The position numbers were made by a program, and so were the translations under genes. Under the pieces are notes generated by a model. It did not search any database. It was given only the letters and a program-made list of their open reading frames with translations, and was not told the DNA's origin. Below, in pieces: positions 22,637 through 33,896 of a DNA stretch of 64,000 nt. Within the stretch, counting starts at the first letter, position 1, and every line of letters begins with the position of its first letter. The stretch comes from Paramacrobiotus metropolitanus (Eukaryota; Tardigrada; Eutardigrada; Parachela; Macrobiotidae), in assembly GCF_019649055.1 (NCBI RefSeq), contig NW_026570459.1, positions 1 to 64,000 on the forward strand, read 5' to 3'.

Positions 22637-23814
22637 ATGGCACCAAAACCAGCGAAGTCTCCGTCTCTCGGATCTGACGCACGATCTACACAGAGATCAA
22701 TCATGGAATTTTTTTCATGCACGTCAGCAGGCGCTAAACGAAAGGTTTCCGATCTCTCCGAGGCAGTTACTACTGGCACGACCGGCAGTTATGACGTCCA
22801 AGAGCGATCCCCTTCTGTTGAGCGAGAGAGTGCGTTCTCAAGCGAAAAAGACGCTTCCTTCATTCACACGGGTACGACTCACCTGATGCGACTTTTAAGC
22901 ACGTTTTTTTATATTGGAGAAATCTGTGACTGTAACTGATCCGTGCTTGTAATCTAAAATTTCGTGAATTTCATGCGCAGAAAATGATGTTGTGGAATCT
23001 TTTGAAGACGATGCTGAAACCGCAGAAAAAGCTGGAGACCTTGAGCACGAATGCACTGACAGTGAAGACGATAGCGACACTAGTGATCACGATCCAAGCC
23101 CGGCAGAGAAGGATATTGAGGCTATCCTTGAACGTGAATTTGAAAAGTGCGGTACACATAAACGTCGGAAGCGATATCGCTGCGCAACGTGTGCCAAATT
23201 CCCTGATATTGTTAGCCAGAATATTTACAAAAACACTAATAAGGGGTACGCGAATCCAGTGGGGCTTGTAAAGCGTACTAATGGCATGAAGAAGCATCTT
23301 GCCTCTGCGGTGCATAAAGCCTGCAAAAACGCTGCCGAACTAAGAGCGAAACCATTATCCGAAAAACTGGTATCAGTCCCGATTTTAAGACAGTTCTCTA
23401 ATGCGCAAAAGGAGCTGCTGTTGTTGGCTATGCGAAAATTGCCCACTGTGTACAATGACGCAAAGCGAGGTACTAGTACATTGTCAGCGTGGTCGTATCC
23501 CTCTCGTGAAGTTGCTTTTGATATTGGTCACACTGCGTCACTGGAGAACTTTCAGCCGTACAAGCCAACAAAATCACTTTCGTACTGCAACCCAGTAGCG
23601 CACGGAGAGTTTCTGGGAGCAGTTGTTCAGTCCGACCTTGTGGAACTCCGTGATGTGCTGAAGTCTGCATTGGCAGTCTCCCTTCGCATTGATGGCAGCG
23701 TAGACAAGTTCCAGAAGGATAACAAACATATGATGGCTAAGGTAGCGCTGCCTGATGGGGATCACAAGCTGATTTTTCTGGGGTTTGCCCGACCAACAGA
23801 ACGGAAGACACCAG
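22637..23814 (+). CDS. hAT/ZNF862-like transposase-derived protein, N-terminal part
   Basis: Exon 1 is 22637-22871 (ATG at 22637; the donor GGTACG follows) and exon 2 is 22981-23814, with the junction in phase. Residues ~80-130 are acidic. A BED/TTF-type zinc finger follows (CATCAKFP, then HLASAVH). The last part contains LRIDGSVDKFQ and LGFARPTER, motifs found before the hAT-like catalytic region in ZNF862/KIAA1586-type proteins. A clean donor (CCAGGTAAGC) ends exon 2, but no further catalytic exon is recognised in the following 2 kb. This is a truncated transposon gene or a domesticated gene whose 3' exons are lost. DNA binding is inferred from the zinc finger. Confidence 0.6.
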
Positions 23815-24337
23815 GTAAGCCACTTTTAAGTTTTACGCAAGCGCAATGTATGATACAAGATAATGCGGTGACTTATGTACTTTGCTAAAAGAAATACATA
23901 CATAAAAAAAATGTGTTTCTGCGCTACCGATAAGTGATAACCCGGGTGAACGGTGTTCGCTGTACATCCCGGGTGCACTCGACCAAAGCGTAGCGGAGTT
24001 TCTCTGTGTTGAACGTGTTCTGTTCTGTGTTAAAGCAAAATGTGCTGTTTGTTTGTAGGTTACCGCCATCCAGCGCACGATGACCTTTGCTAAGCAATGC
24101 ACCCAGTCGTTATATATTACAAGAAATATCCTCGGTTACGCCTACGTGTTTCTTGTGGTCTACAGTTTCATCGCTTCTATTTTAATCGTTTTTATTCGTA
24201 TCTTTTGGTTCTGTCAGCAGGACTATTAGTGGTAGACTGGTAGTTCAGTCACTCAATGTCCTGGCAACAGCGAGTTCTGCTAACTGAACTCAGCTTCTTC
24301 GGAAATAGCTTCTTCGGAAGAAGCTATTCTAGTCCCG
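23815..24337. other. no gene seen
   Basis: Follows the exon 2 donor of the hAT-like gene. It includes the hairpin-like ACAAGAAATATCCTCGG...TTTCTTGT at 24119-24157, which resembles 25689-25730. Confidence 0.5.
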
Positions 24338-24661
24338 TTAGCTAGATGCCTTGGCTTCAGAGAAAAGGTTAGTCACGCAAAGCGGTGCACGCTTTTGTAC
24401 CGAGAACCACCGAAAATATATTACTTTACCTTTTGTTTCACGATTGTCATGGCTATACCCAGACACTGTTGCTAAAAAATTACTTAGAAAGTAAGGGGGC
24501 TGGAATACCGTCTTTAGCGCTGCTATGCGGTCTTCCGCACGTGTCAAAGTGCCCAAAACTACAGCCGCATTATTACCACCAGCCACAGCAATACTAAATC
24601 GCCGTTTTAAAAACGAACCAGTACGCTCTTCATTCGACATTCTAAAAAATCTGCAACCCAA
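24338..24661 (-). pseudogene. reverse-transcriptase C-terminal fragment
   Basis: The reading frame includes FLKRRFSIAVAGGNNAAVVL, close to the FLRQRLSLEIQRGNTASVLG of the fragment at 54402-54635. This Arg/Gly-Asn-Ala motif is known from the C-terminal tail of RT ORFs in invertebrate retroelements. No start and no catalytic RT domain are present; a degraded retroelement end. Confidence 0.5.
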
Positions 24662-24942
24662 AAAGCTGAAAAATTCCTTTTGTCGACTCGCTCAGAATTC
24701 CAAGGGTTTCCTATACAACAACAAATAAGCGAATACGGCGGCTGTACGAAACGGCAGTGGGCTCTTTTATATTCTCTGTCGCTGCTCTCGCATATCTTAC
24801 AAAACGGTCAAGACATCACTAAAAACGTCTGTAAAAAAATAAAAACAGATTGAAGCTTGTTTTACTCATATATTTGGCGGAGCAATATCTTGAATTCTCA
24901 TATACTCGGTTTTTCTGTGTGGTGTGAAGCCCATATATGGCT

Positions 24943-25251
24943 TTACCAACAACGTCGCTTGAAATATTTAATAGAGAGTAGTAGCCAGGTGTGACGAAAG
25001 TGATCATGCCTTTGTTCTTTTGATTTTCCTGAAAGCAGTTCTTTCCTCCGTAATACGTTTTGGAAGATTTCCCGCGGTACAACATCGGGCAATGCAATGT
25101 CCAAAGTAGAAAGCCGTTCCTTCAGTTGGTTTCTATGTAGGAAATATGCCGGGCACTCATTGAGAGCATGTTGTTCGTCCTTCGTTTGATTTTGGTCGTT
25201 GGCATTTGGGCCAGATGGGAATGTTAACTTTAACATTCTCGCCGGGGACAC
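24943..25251 (-). pseudogene. probable LINE ORF2 C-terminal zinc-region fragment
   Basis: Contains DEQHALNECPAYFLHRNQLK, resembling the C-terminal H-x-C zinc region (EH..L..CP.Y...R) of non-LTR retrotransposon ORF2 proteins. It lies 5' of the 24338-24661 fragment on the same strand, so both may be remains of one element. Weak but consistent. Confidence 0.4.
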
Positions 25252-25790
25252 ATGTTAGTGTGTTTACCGTTAAGATGACAACAGTTTTGCCGGCTACATG
25301 TGCTCGACGCCGAGTCAACCGTCCGGTGCTACGCTTCATATGCCGGCATTTTAAGAGCGGCCAGCAGCGACATATTTTTGGTTGAAGCTTGCAGAATTTG
25401 CCGCGGAGTATCGCGTTTGCAGCGCCCGCTTTTTGATATCTTGTTGGTCAGTGTGGCCGGACTGTTGGGTTACATCAACATCCTGTAACAATAATTCTGT
25501 ATGCTACATCCTGTGGTTATATTTTCCTATTTTCCTTTCTTTCTTACGTTTTAAACGTTTTTAAGCCGTCCGCTCTCGTGACAGTTGACCTTGTGACGAC
25601 CGACGAAGTGTTAGTCAACAACTCAACATAACGTCGGTGAACTCAAGCAAGCAATCGTAATCTGCACAAAATGCATAATCATAGTGAGATACAAGAAACA
25701 GCCTCGGCTTCGCCTCCGCGTTTCTTGTGGTCCATGGCCATTTTACATGTACTGTATTTGAATTTGAATGAATATAATTATGTTAGAATA
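25252..25790. other. left flank of the Polinton, no gene
   Basis: No coding frame is supported. Notably it does not contain the missing 3' half of the serpin that abuts the other Polinton end. Confidence 0.55.
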
Positions 25791-25917
25791 AGCAGCAGGA
25801 GGGTCGGGTCCCTCATAGAGTTTGCCCAATACAGGTGGGGCAGCCGCAATACAAGTGGCGGCTGTCTCTACCACAACCTCCCCAAGTATTAGCCGAGGAG
25901 GCAGTTACGTTAACTGT
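25791..25917 (+). repeat. Polinton left terminal inverted repeat
   Basis: The outer ~93 bases are almost identical to the complement of 47353-47445. Inward similarity becomes patchy but returns at GGCAGTTACGTTAA (about 25900), so the repeat spans ~127 bases. Confidence 0.9.
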
Positions 25918-26288
25918 AGCTACCTAATTAAGTGGTGCTGCATATGTATATTTGTGCACCTGTTGAATTTAAGTTTTAAAAAAAATCATTCTGGATTTTT
26001 TTATTATCCGACAATCTTCCTTTCTGCCATCGCCAGAAATCAGTGACGACGTCTGGTTGTCGTCTAATTATAGTGCGACGACCCTTTCCTATTCCCGCCA
26101 CTGTTTCGGTAACCTTTTTTAGGCCGCACGTGACTGATTTGTCGTTTTTAGCCGTACCGGCGATAGCGACCTTCTAATTTTTCACGGAGGCCTCGGAGTT
26201 CTCCGTCCCATTTCTCCTCCCCACCGACGCTCTCCTCTTCCTCTTTGAAGGAATTTCGCTGCAACACACCAGCAACGCCCGCTGAGAA

Positions 26289-29052
26289 ATGGAAAGCGGT
26301 ACGTGTTGGGTATACTGTTACACGGCCGATTTATGTTTTATAATTCAACACGTTGTGTACCATGCAGCGGTCTGCCCTTTGCGTAATAAATTCATTATTG
26401 TCACCCAAAACGCAGTCAGCTGCACGGTGCACAACGTGTTGAATTGTGCATATCGGCCGTCGGAAACTTTTGTTTCTTTAAAATTTCAGAAAACAACGCC
26501 GAGCGGCCGCAAATGAGCGCGCCCCAGCAAGGGCAGCCTCAGGGGCAACTGCCCCAGGGCACCGTTTCTGTTGCTGATGGCAGCGCAGCACTGTCTCAAC
26601 TCGCCCGAATACAGCCCGCGGTGCTGTGGCAGACACGGACCAAGGATCCGGGAGCCAGAAAGGCGACGGAACTGGAGCGGATGAGTCCGCAGATAGCAGC
26701 CCCTCGCCTCCGTATTGATGCGCGCCGCTCGCGCCCTTCCGAATGCAGACTCCGCCGGCAAAACTGATGCGTGCGTACTGCAGTACTTAAATATTATATT
26801 TTTATAGTTATAGTTACTAACATATATTTATATATATATTATTGTTATTGATGTTAAACAGTTATTATTATTGTAATTAACAAGATCTTTTAATTTTAAA
26901 GTTCTCAGGGCAATACGGCTCCGGCGAAGAAAAGAAGCGCGGTGCCGCTCGTCCGAAGCTGCTCCCACACGCTCTTCTTCCCGTAAGAAGGCTACAAACC
27001 CAGCGACGAAGAAGAAAGCCGCCACAGCTGCAAAGGTGCCCTCGACTGGAAAGCGGCACCGACATCCTCTGTGCCGAATACTGCTGAGCCATCCGCGACG
27101 CCAGCTGCCAAGAAGGGCGGCGGTAAACAAAAGCTCCCGTGTTCAGGGCAACGCGAAGAAGAAGGCGGCCGGAGCTAAGCAAGACTCCGAAGCAAAAAGG
27201 CTGCTTCCGCTGCCAAAAAAGCGGGAGGCCGCTTCCAAGAAAGCCGCTGCAAAGCCAGCATCGGCAAAGGCGTCCGCTGGTAGAAAGTCCAAGTCGACTT
27301 CCACCGGCCTGTGGACCTTGGCTCCGCCGGCTACCAATTCTCCGGCCACCAGTCTTCCGGCCACCGGTCCTCCGGCCACCGGTTTCCGGCCACCGGTTTT
27401 CCGGCCACCGGCCCTCCGGCCACCAATTCTCCGGCCACCAGTCTTCCGGCCACCGGTCCTCCGGCCACCGGTTTTCCGGCCACCGGTTTTCCGGCCACCG
27501 GCCCTCCGGCCATAATTCTCCGGCCACCAGTCTTCCGGCCACCAATTCTCCGGCCACCAGTCTTCCGGCCACCGGTCCTCCGGCCACCGGTTTTCCGGCC
27601 TGGTTTTCCGGCCACCGGCCTCCCGCCCAATTCTCCGGCCACCAGTCTTCCGGCCACCGGTCCTCCGGCCAACGGCCCTTCGGCCACCGGTTTTCCGGCC
27701 ACCGGCTTTCTGGCCACCAGTCTTCCGGCCACCGGTCCTCCGACCAACGGCCCTTCGGTTTCGGCCACCGGTTTTCCGGCCACCGGCTTTCCGGCCACCG
27801 GCTTTCCGGCCACCGGTTTTCCGGCCACCGGCTTTCCGGCCACCGGCTTTCCGGCCACCAGTTCTCCGGCCACCGGTCCTCCGGCCAACGGCCCTCCGGC
27901 CAGCTCCGGCCACCGGTACTCAGCCGGTCTTCCGGCCACCGGCCCTCCGTTCACCGGCCTGCCGACCCTGACCCCAACTACCCGGCCTCCACCGTCCAGG
28001 CCTCCGCCGACCCGGGCCCAGCCGACCCGAGCTCCGCGGACATCCGGTCCGTTGACCAGGCAACCCGCTAAGCGAACTATGAGCCCGGCACGTTTCGACC
28101 AGAGCCCAGCACCAGCAGTGGGCCGAACGGTTCTGTCCACAAAGCAACAGCAGGCCTGCGCAGAAGAAACAGCGCTCAGCTGCCGCTCCGGACGGGATGC
28201 ATCTGTGCAACCGCATCACGAAGTTGAAGGTCGGCAGGAAGACCCATCCGGTCGCCCACTGGAAGTCGACCGTACTCGAATTTCGCCATATTGATGTACC
28301 GTCTGACGCAGAGCTTTCCGAAGAAGAAGGAGAGCTGGAAGATTTCGTGGATGCCCGTGACGGGCAAAGTGGATATGTAGAGGTAGGTCACTTTCATACA
28401 CCCACGGCAACACCCACGGTACACCCACGGCAACACAAACGTCAGTTTATTTTATGTTTAATTGCAGGCTCGTGAACGCCTGGAAGCTGCGTGAAGACAT
28501 CCAGCTGCGCGGCGGCAAAAGGTTCCGTTGTCCATTTTGCGGCTTTCTTGCCGGCAGTACTGGTCGTAAGGAGACCGTCGCGCGTCACGTGGGCGGGATC
28601 CCAGGACACGGAGGTCAGCGGTCGTGCTGGGCTTGGGCCGTCGGATGATCAGTCTCCGTCACGAATACCTGCTTCCCACCCGCAAGGTGCAATGGGTGAT
28701 GCTGAACGAGAACGGGGACGAGACGGGAATCGGGCGAGCTGGCCTCCGGCGTGGGTTGGGCGCACTACTTACCTGTACCCAGAGCACGAACTAGACGCTC
28801 ATGTGGTCCAGCAACGCGCAGGCCGATGGGCAGCAGCCTGCACTGGAGGTCCTGGCCGGTGGCGACGCAGAAGAAGTGCCGCAACAGCCGGCAGCGGCTG
28901 CGGGGCACGCCGCGCTGGACAGCTGGACGGAGGAGGACGAAAACCTGGTGGAGACCGGGGCAGGTTGGGACGCTCTGATGGCTGGTGGGGAAGCGGTTCC
29001 CGAAAACCCATTGCTGTCGGAGGATGAGGATGGAACTGGCGGGGCAGCCTAA
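26289..29052 (+). CDS. Polinton left-arm gene: Gln-rich, Lys/Ala-rich, repeat, zinc finger, acidic tail (frame broken)
   Basis: A tiny first exon (26289-26298, four codons) splices in phase to an exon at 26491 encoding a Gln/Pro-rich start (QQGQPQGQLPQG). After an inferred intron (about 26769-26907) comes a Lys/Ala-rich stretch like a histone H1 tail or viral core protein (KKATNPATKKKAATAAK), broken by several +/-1 shifts. Next is a 15-nt minisatellite, then an acidic segment (ELSEEEGELEDF) ending at a donor at 28383. After the intron 28383-28467 follows a C2H2-like finger (RFRCPFCGFLAG then RHV) and an acidic tail ending at 29052. The basic part suggests nucleic-acid packaging. It may be more than one gene; function unknown. 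Confidence 0.35.
27327..27960 (+). repeat. 15-nt coding minisatellite, ~42 units
   Basis: Units are variants of TCCGGCCACCGGTTT, with last-codon changes (GGTTTT, AATTC, AGTCT, GGTCC). The period is a multiple of 3 and contains no stop in any frame, so long ORFs appear in all six frames. On the + strand they read PATGF/SGHRF-like pentapeptides; on the - strand WPEDR/VAGRL-like. Confidence 0.95.
28398..28436 (+). promoter_or_regulatory. intronic ACACCCACGG motif, three copies
   Basis: Lies inside the 85-nt intron 28383-28467 of the left-arm gene, in sense orientation. Confidence 0.7.
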
Positions 29053-29590
29053 TGTTTTGTTTGTTTTTTGTAGTTCGTTGCGTATATTTTTGTATACTTT
29101 CCAAGGAACCGTAGGTGTTCAGAATACACGCTGTTACTGCACTTGGTTTTACTGGTAAAGATGATTACTGTTATTATGGTATTATTGATTTTACTGTGTT
29201 ATTACGTTTTTTTTTGTATTTGCTAATACGATTCTTGAGTTTGCAGTTGTTGGTATTTTGCTTGTACGTAAACGCTAAATAAGCTGCGTTATATCAAAAC
29301 ACAGTAACACTGTATTAAAATTTACCGCAGTAATTACAACTTGGATTAAAACAGCAGGTAAGTTATAAGAATCCTAAAATTTTCGAGATTCGACGGCTAC
29401 CCGTGGCATTATCAGATTCAGATGCAGCGTAGAACTGCAGCGGACTCGAACTGCCATTCACCGGCAATTTAAATTCGAATCTTGCACGGTACGCTGGTGA
29501 CGTAATTGAACTCGAAGAGAAGAATGGGAGGCGGGCTTCCGATTCTTCGTTCTCAGTATAGCGAATCGTGGGAAAGCCAAGTCCAGCTGG
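29053..29590. other. 3' UTR/intergenic part of the Polinton
   Basis: AT-rich, no coding frame supported, between the first and second left-arm genes. Confidence 0.5.
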
Positions 29591-29608
29591 TTTTGCCTTG
29601 CAATTTTA
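29591..29608 (+). promoter_or_regulatory. TTTTGCCTTGCAATTTTA box
   Basis: About 90 bases upstream of the ATG at 29692. Near-identical boxes occur before other Polinton arm genes (40080, 40155, 47112, 47175). Confidence 0.5.
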
Positions 29609-29691
29609 GCCAGTTCTACAGTCTCCATTCTCACTGAGTCAAAGTTCTCTTCTTCCATTTCTGGCCAATAATTGTTTTCCTATGGTTTATA

Positions 29692-31263
29692 ATGGACTTC
29701 AGCTGGTTAGATTTTGATGACTATGATGCCGATTTTAATCTTGATAATCCGCCCGCATTATCTACAAATAGCGGCCAGTGGACGCCGACGCACGGATCGC
29801 TGATATGGCTGTGGTTCTAGCTGAGATGGGCATGCCGAATGGTGACCCTACAGAGCAGATGGAGACCGGAGACCCATTGGTTACGGAGGTCGACGCCCGT
29901 GTTTCTTTTGAGCAATGCGGTATGCAAACGGTGGAACCGGGTACGCAGAGCAGCTTTCCAGAGAACCACGCCAATTTTGTAGCTGAGGTTAGTGCTTGGA
30001 CTGACGTTGATTCTGCCGGACCAGCTTGCCCCTATTGCGCTTATCGGTCAGCCAACTTTGTGGATGGAGTTCACAGGCGGAGCTGGGAACATTTTCAACG
30101 GCGGTGTTGGTTCTCCTTACAGCCGATTACCGTAGAAGTCTTGCAAAGTGGATTCAGCGGTTTGGAATCGCCTCGGACAGTGGCAACGAAGTTATTCAGG
30201 GCAAACGGTGAACGAATGGGTGGACCTATGGAAAATTTTATCGTCGCCGTTACGCAATCAGCAGAACCGTCACCAAGGGATCAGTTTCTGCGAGGTACTT
30301 AATGTTTTGTGTGGATATACTGTATTACACTGCTCAGGTTGTCAGAATTTGATTAGTTTCGTCGCTAAAATTGCATAACTCTATCGAAGTACGAAAACTT
30401 CGTAAGTTGTATTTGCAGTCGTAATAACCAACACCCACGTTCACCCACGGGTGTATATTTTAGTTCTTGTTTTAAGTAAAGCGTTAATCCAGAATGACTG
30501 TATTAATTTTTGGATTGTTATGTGCAGAAAGCGAACCGTAGAACGGATGAACTTTGGAAACGCATCGCTTGCACTCGAGGGACAACCGCGGCGAGGTCTA
30601 CACCGTTCAGTTAATGTTTCCCATGGGAGTACTTACTACAGGAAAAGCTGAATTCGTAGCATTCCTCCAGTATATGCTTTCGTATAAAAGCCATTTGGAC
30701 TGGAAGCGACCAGCCAACATCAAAGTGAAGCGACGCCACGCCATGATTGAATGCCCTCTGCACGATTTTGGCCCTCGTCTACGGGGAACGTTTGTCAGCA
30801 TGGGTCGCGGTGTGCCGCACTTCAGATTCGAGGCTTTAGGAAGGAAGATATTGTATCGAAGTGCGCGATACCGAGTCTTCAGAGATTTCGGGATGCCGAC
30901 GAGGTACAGCTACAGCTGCTGAATGAGTTTGTGCCGCGAAAAGACCGTGGATATGCAGGTAAAAGTACATGGAATGAAACAGCAAATTCCGGTCAGTCAA
31001 ATGTATGTGTTTTGAAGAGCTGCCAAACGCATTTTGGAGCATCTATCTCGACAACATCAACGACGAAATTCAGCGTTTTAAGCCGGACTTCATGGGCAGA
31101 GACCTGAAGCGAAACGTGGAGAAACGTCTTTACAAGAGCTGCCGACGGGATGTTTCTACTCTTGTATGATCATTTGGATTTGTTAGCATTGTATGACTTG
31201 CGACAGCTGTCTGATTTGAAACAGAAAGTGACGAATCAGTTTTTTGATGAACTTAAGTTTTAG
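29692..31263 (+). CDS. Polinton left-arm spliced gene of unknown function, CCHC-like zinc motif
   Basis: The ATG at 29692 begins an acidic N-terminus (DFDDYDADFNLDN). The frame shifts near 29775. A probable zinc site follows (CPYCAYRSANF, then H and C within 20 residues). The intron 30295-30537 (donor CGAGGTACTT, acceptor TGTGCAG) carries the ACACCCACG motif. The second exon encodes a basic/aromatic segment (MFPMGVLTTGKAEFVAFLQY) and a Leu-rich end (YDHLDLLALYDLRQLSDLKQ) with stop at 31263. Frame changes near 30120, 30850, 30945 (AAAA) and 31014 (TTTT) are at or close to homopolymers. I do not recognise the family; position suggests an early or accessory protein. Confidence 0.45.
30429..30455 (+). 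promoter_or_regulatory. intronic ACACCCACG motif, two copies
   Basis: In the intron 30295-30537, sense orientation, as ACACCCACGTTCACCCACGG. Confidence 0.65.
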
Positions 31264-31879
31264 TTGTTCAATCGTAATTCGGCGCAATTGCAAGTTTTCC
31301 TTTTTATTTCTGTACACCCACGGGGACACCCGGTAACAATGAACATTCTATGCGTGCAGTATATCTCGGCTACTAGAACAGGCACATTGGAAACGTCTTC
31401 GTAAGAAGGTTATACATTTATTCTCATGGTATGAGACTGTGCTGTTGATCCACGGGCATATTTTTCTAAAGAACAGCGAGTCGATCAGTAGCCACCACTC
31501 AACCTTACATACAAAGCGCTTTGTCAACTAACCTTTTGTAGCTCGTCACGTGAGATTCCGAACAGTACTGTTCAGTGATCGGTTTTACAGGTTTCCAAAC
31601 GTCTAGTAGAACAAAGAACGTAAATAGTGCGAATAACAGAAAATAAAAACTGCCACCGTGACCTTTTCCCATCGCCGCTCGCGACGGTTAGGTCAGGTAG
31701 CATGGCTTGGAGATTAGACATTTCGACTTTCACTGCATTTGCAAAATCTGTAACTGTCGTGATTACAGGCGTGGCCTTAAATGATTGCAAAACAGAAAAA
31801 AGCAAAATGCAACTGAAAGCTGACTTAAAGCCTGAGTGCTCAGCTAAAATTTGCAGTATTGTTTCTTGATACTTTTGCA
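31264..31879. other. Polinton intergenic region with motif copy at 31314-31337
   Basis: No convincing gene. ACACCCACGGGGACACCCGG at 31314 lies ~50 bases after the stop of the preceding gene, again in sense orientation. A 55-codon frame after an AG at about 31360 might be a terminal exon but matches nothing known to me. Confidence 0.45.
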
Positions 31880-32911
31880 ATGGAATCATTTGGCACATCT
31901 GCTTATAGTTCCGTGGAAAGTCGCGTACAAACGTTCCCTGCTGAAAGTTTACTTTACGTATTCGAACTCCACGTCGTTTAGCCGAATGTGGATACATTTT
32001 GTTCCTTCGGAAGGTTACTTTCTCGCTGAGTGTTTTGTTGTGGTCATCAACTGACACACCGTGATAATGATACCGACTTTTGGGCGGCTCACGCTACGTA
32101 TAACCCTGACTGTCGCTACTTGCAAGCACTGCGACCGGCTTTTGCGCAGAAATTTCGAGACGTAAAAAGTACTGGCAGGATTACTGAGGTAAATTCGTTG
32201 TTTTTTTTTTAACAGTACACGTATCGCCTGCCCATAAGACATAAGCTCTAACAAAATTGATGTTTTCGTGTGTTTCGTAGGTTAAATGGTTACAACAAAA
32301 CGGATGGCGCATTATCTAGCCCGCCTAACAGCTTCAACCATGTCAAGCAATGGCAGTTCACCACTCAAACGAAAGAAGAGATGGCTGCATCTGGATTCTC
32401 CCTACGTGGTCGAACCTTATACTACTATCAGATGCGGACTTGGATTGAGGGATTTACCGCCGTACGAAAAACGTAGATGTGCACCATGCTCGCTACCGCC
32501 CTCGGTGTCCAGTCAGGTGAGTCGAATCGGTTTGGATGCTATCGACCAGATCCGCCAGCTCCAGGAAAGCGCTTACGCATCAAGCTACCGCGTTCGGGAT
32601 CTGTGGGACCGGGAAGGACCCAGCAATGGTAATATATGTTTCTGTTGCGACGACGACGCTTACACGACCCCTAAAAGCGAACAAGAACACCGGAGCGCTT
32701 GTCTTCATATCCAACAGAGTGGAAATCCCATATTGTCCACCCAGTGCGACTGGCTGCAGCAGGATTTCAATGGAACGGAGGGACGGCTGGGTGTGTTTAC
32801 TGCGGACTGATAGTAAGCAGCTGGAAAAAGGCGACGATCCCCGAAGAAGTTCACCGTACTCTAAAGCCTGAGTGTAAAGCTTGTGCTGTTTGTATTAAAG
32901 CGGGTTTGTAG
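31880..32911 (+). CDS. IAP-like protein with BIR domains (frame broken)
   Basis: Starts at ATG 31880. A BIR-type zinc fold spans about 31910-32125: RVQTF near its start, RLAECGY, CFCCG and then WAAHATYNPDCRYL, the last matching the BIR W..H....P.C signature. An intron starts at about 32191 (GGTAAATTC) and ends at 32220 or 32280. The second exon holds a degenerate middle repeat (EEMAASGF), a C-F-C-C...H...C site near 32640-32700 and a last BIR (RLAAAGFQWNG, CVYCGLIVSSWKK, EVHRTLKPECKAC) ending at 32911. Several frame changes interrupt it. BIR domains of IAPs bind caspases or IAP antagonists; no RING finger is seen. A role in delaying host-cell death is inferred. Confidence 0.65.
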
Positions 32912-32936
32912 CTTTTGACATAAGTTTTCCACCACC

Positions 32937-33513
32937 ATGTATTGTGTTAAAAGAACTTCCGCGCTTCCAAGCGCCGTTTGGTATGTGTGTGGGTAACCAT
33001 GTCGGGCAAAACGCAGTTCGTGTTATCTTTAATTAAGACCGAGAGCTGTTGATTAGTCCACCTCCGCATCGAATAGTTTACTGCTATGGTGAATGGCAAA
33101 ATGTGTTTTGATGATCTACAAGCGTCTGTTGAATTCATTAAGGGCATTGAAACAGTTCTGGAGTCTCTAATTTTTCGACACTAATCAACAAACACTTTTA
33201 ATAATCGATGACGGCTAGCGACATATGCAAGACGTGCGCTGCTCAAATTTATTTACGCGGCATCCATCATAAGAAGGTTTCCGTTGTGTTATTGCTTCAA
33301 AACCTGTACAAACAGGGAAAGTCAATGAGGGATATTACGTTGAACTCTCAGTACCTTTGTTTTGTTTAAGAGCGTGCGTGACGTTAATCAGATCAACCTA
33401 CTTGCTCGGCAAACCCGGACTCCAGTCAGCTGCCAGACGCGTACCGCAAAGTCACTTCTGTGCCTTTTGAACCGCTCATTATTGATAGAGATCAACGTGC
33501 CCGGACTATTTAA
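32937..33513 (+). CDS. Polinton DNA-packaging ATPase (FtsK/HerA type), frame broken
   Basis: About 190 residues, the usual size of the Polinton/adintovirus packaging ATPase. The Walker A region (VGN..SGKTQF) lies at about 32988-33020 and Walker B (TLLIIDD) near 33195. The downstream signature HHKKVSVVLLLQNLYKQGKS and the RDVNQINLLARQ segment are characteristic. The end is IIDRDQRARTI with a stop at 33511-33513. The frame changes near 32950, 33000, 33120, 33175 and 33365, mostly at homopolymers. It would pump genomic DNA into capsids. It precedes the structural block by 77 bases. Confidence 0.8.
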
Positions 33514-33587
33514 GGGTGAGATCACACGCACTTCCCGAACAATCGGGCGCGGGTTTATGTTAAAGCTAATTGCAACGATATCCCCCA

Positions 33588-33896
33588 ACCATGTCGGAAC
33601 GAGTCAAAGCCCTCGCCCCTTTTGTGATTACTTTGAAAGGCCTCAAACCAAAACAACGCCGCGTCTTGATGGGATTTGCAACAAACCGCAACTAAAGGCC
33701 ATAGAAGAAATCGCTGTGAACATAATCAAAAAACACCGTCAGNACCATGTCGGAACGAGTCAAAGCCCTCGCCCCTTTGTGATTACTTTGAAAGGCCTCA
33801 AACCAAAACAACGCCGCGTCTTGATGGGATTTACAACAAACCGCAACTAAAGGCCATAGAAGAAATCGCTGTGAACATAATCAAAACACCGTCAGC
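33588..33896 (+). repeat. ~150-bp duplication around a single N: probable assembly artefact
   Basis: Bases 33588-33742 are repeated at 33744-33896 with the N at 33743 between. The copies differ by CCCCTTTT versus CCCCTTT, by A6 versus A4 and by one substitution. This is expected if two reads of the same locus were joined instead of merged. Confidence 0.85.

Noticed and set aside
26877-28140. Long - strand frames of 230-270 codons with WPEDR/VAGRL repeats
   Set aside because: They are the reverse reading of the 15-nt minisatellite, which is open in all six frames; the flanking introns and acidic/zinc segments are on the + strand.
31572-32057. 161-codon frame on the - strand
   Set aside because: It lies antisense to the BIR-encoding segment of the IAP-like gene and shows no family motif.
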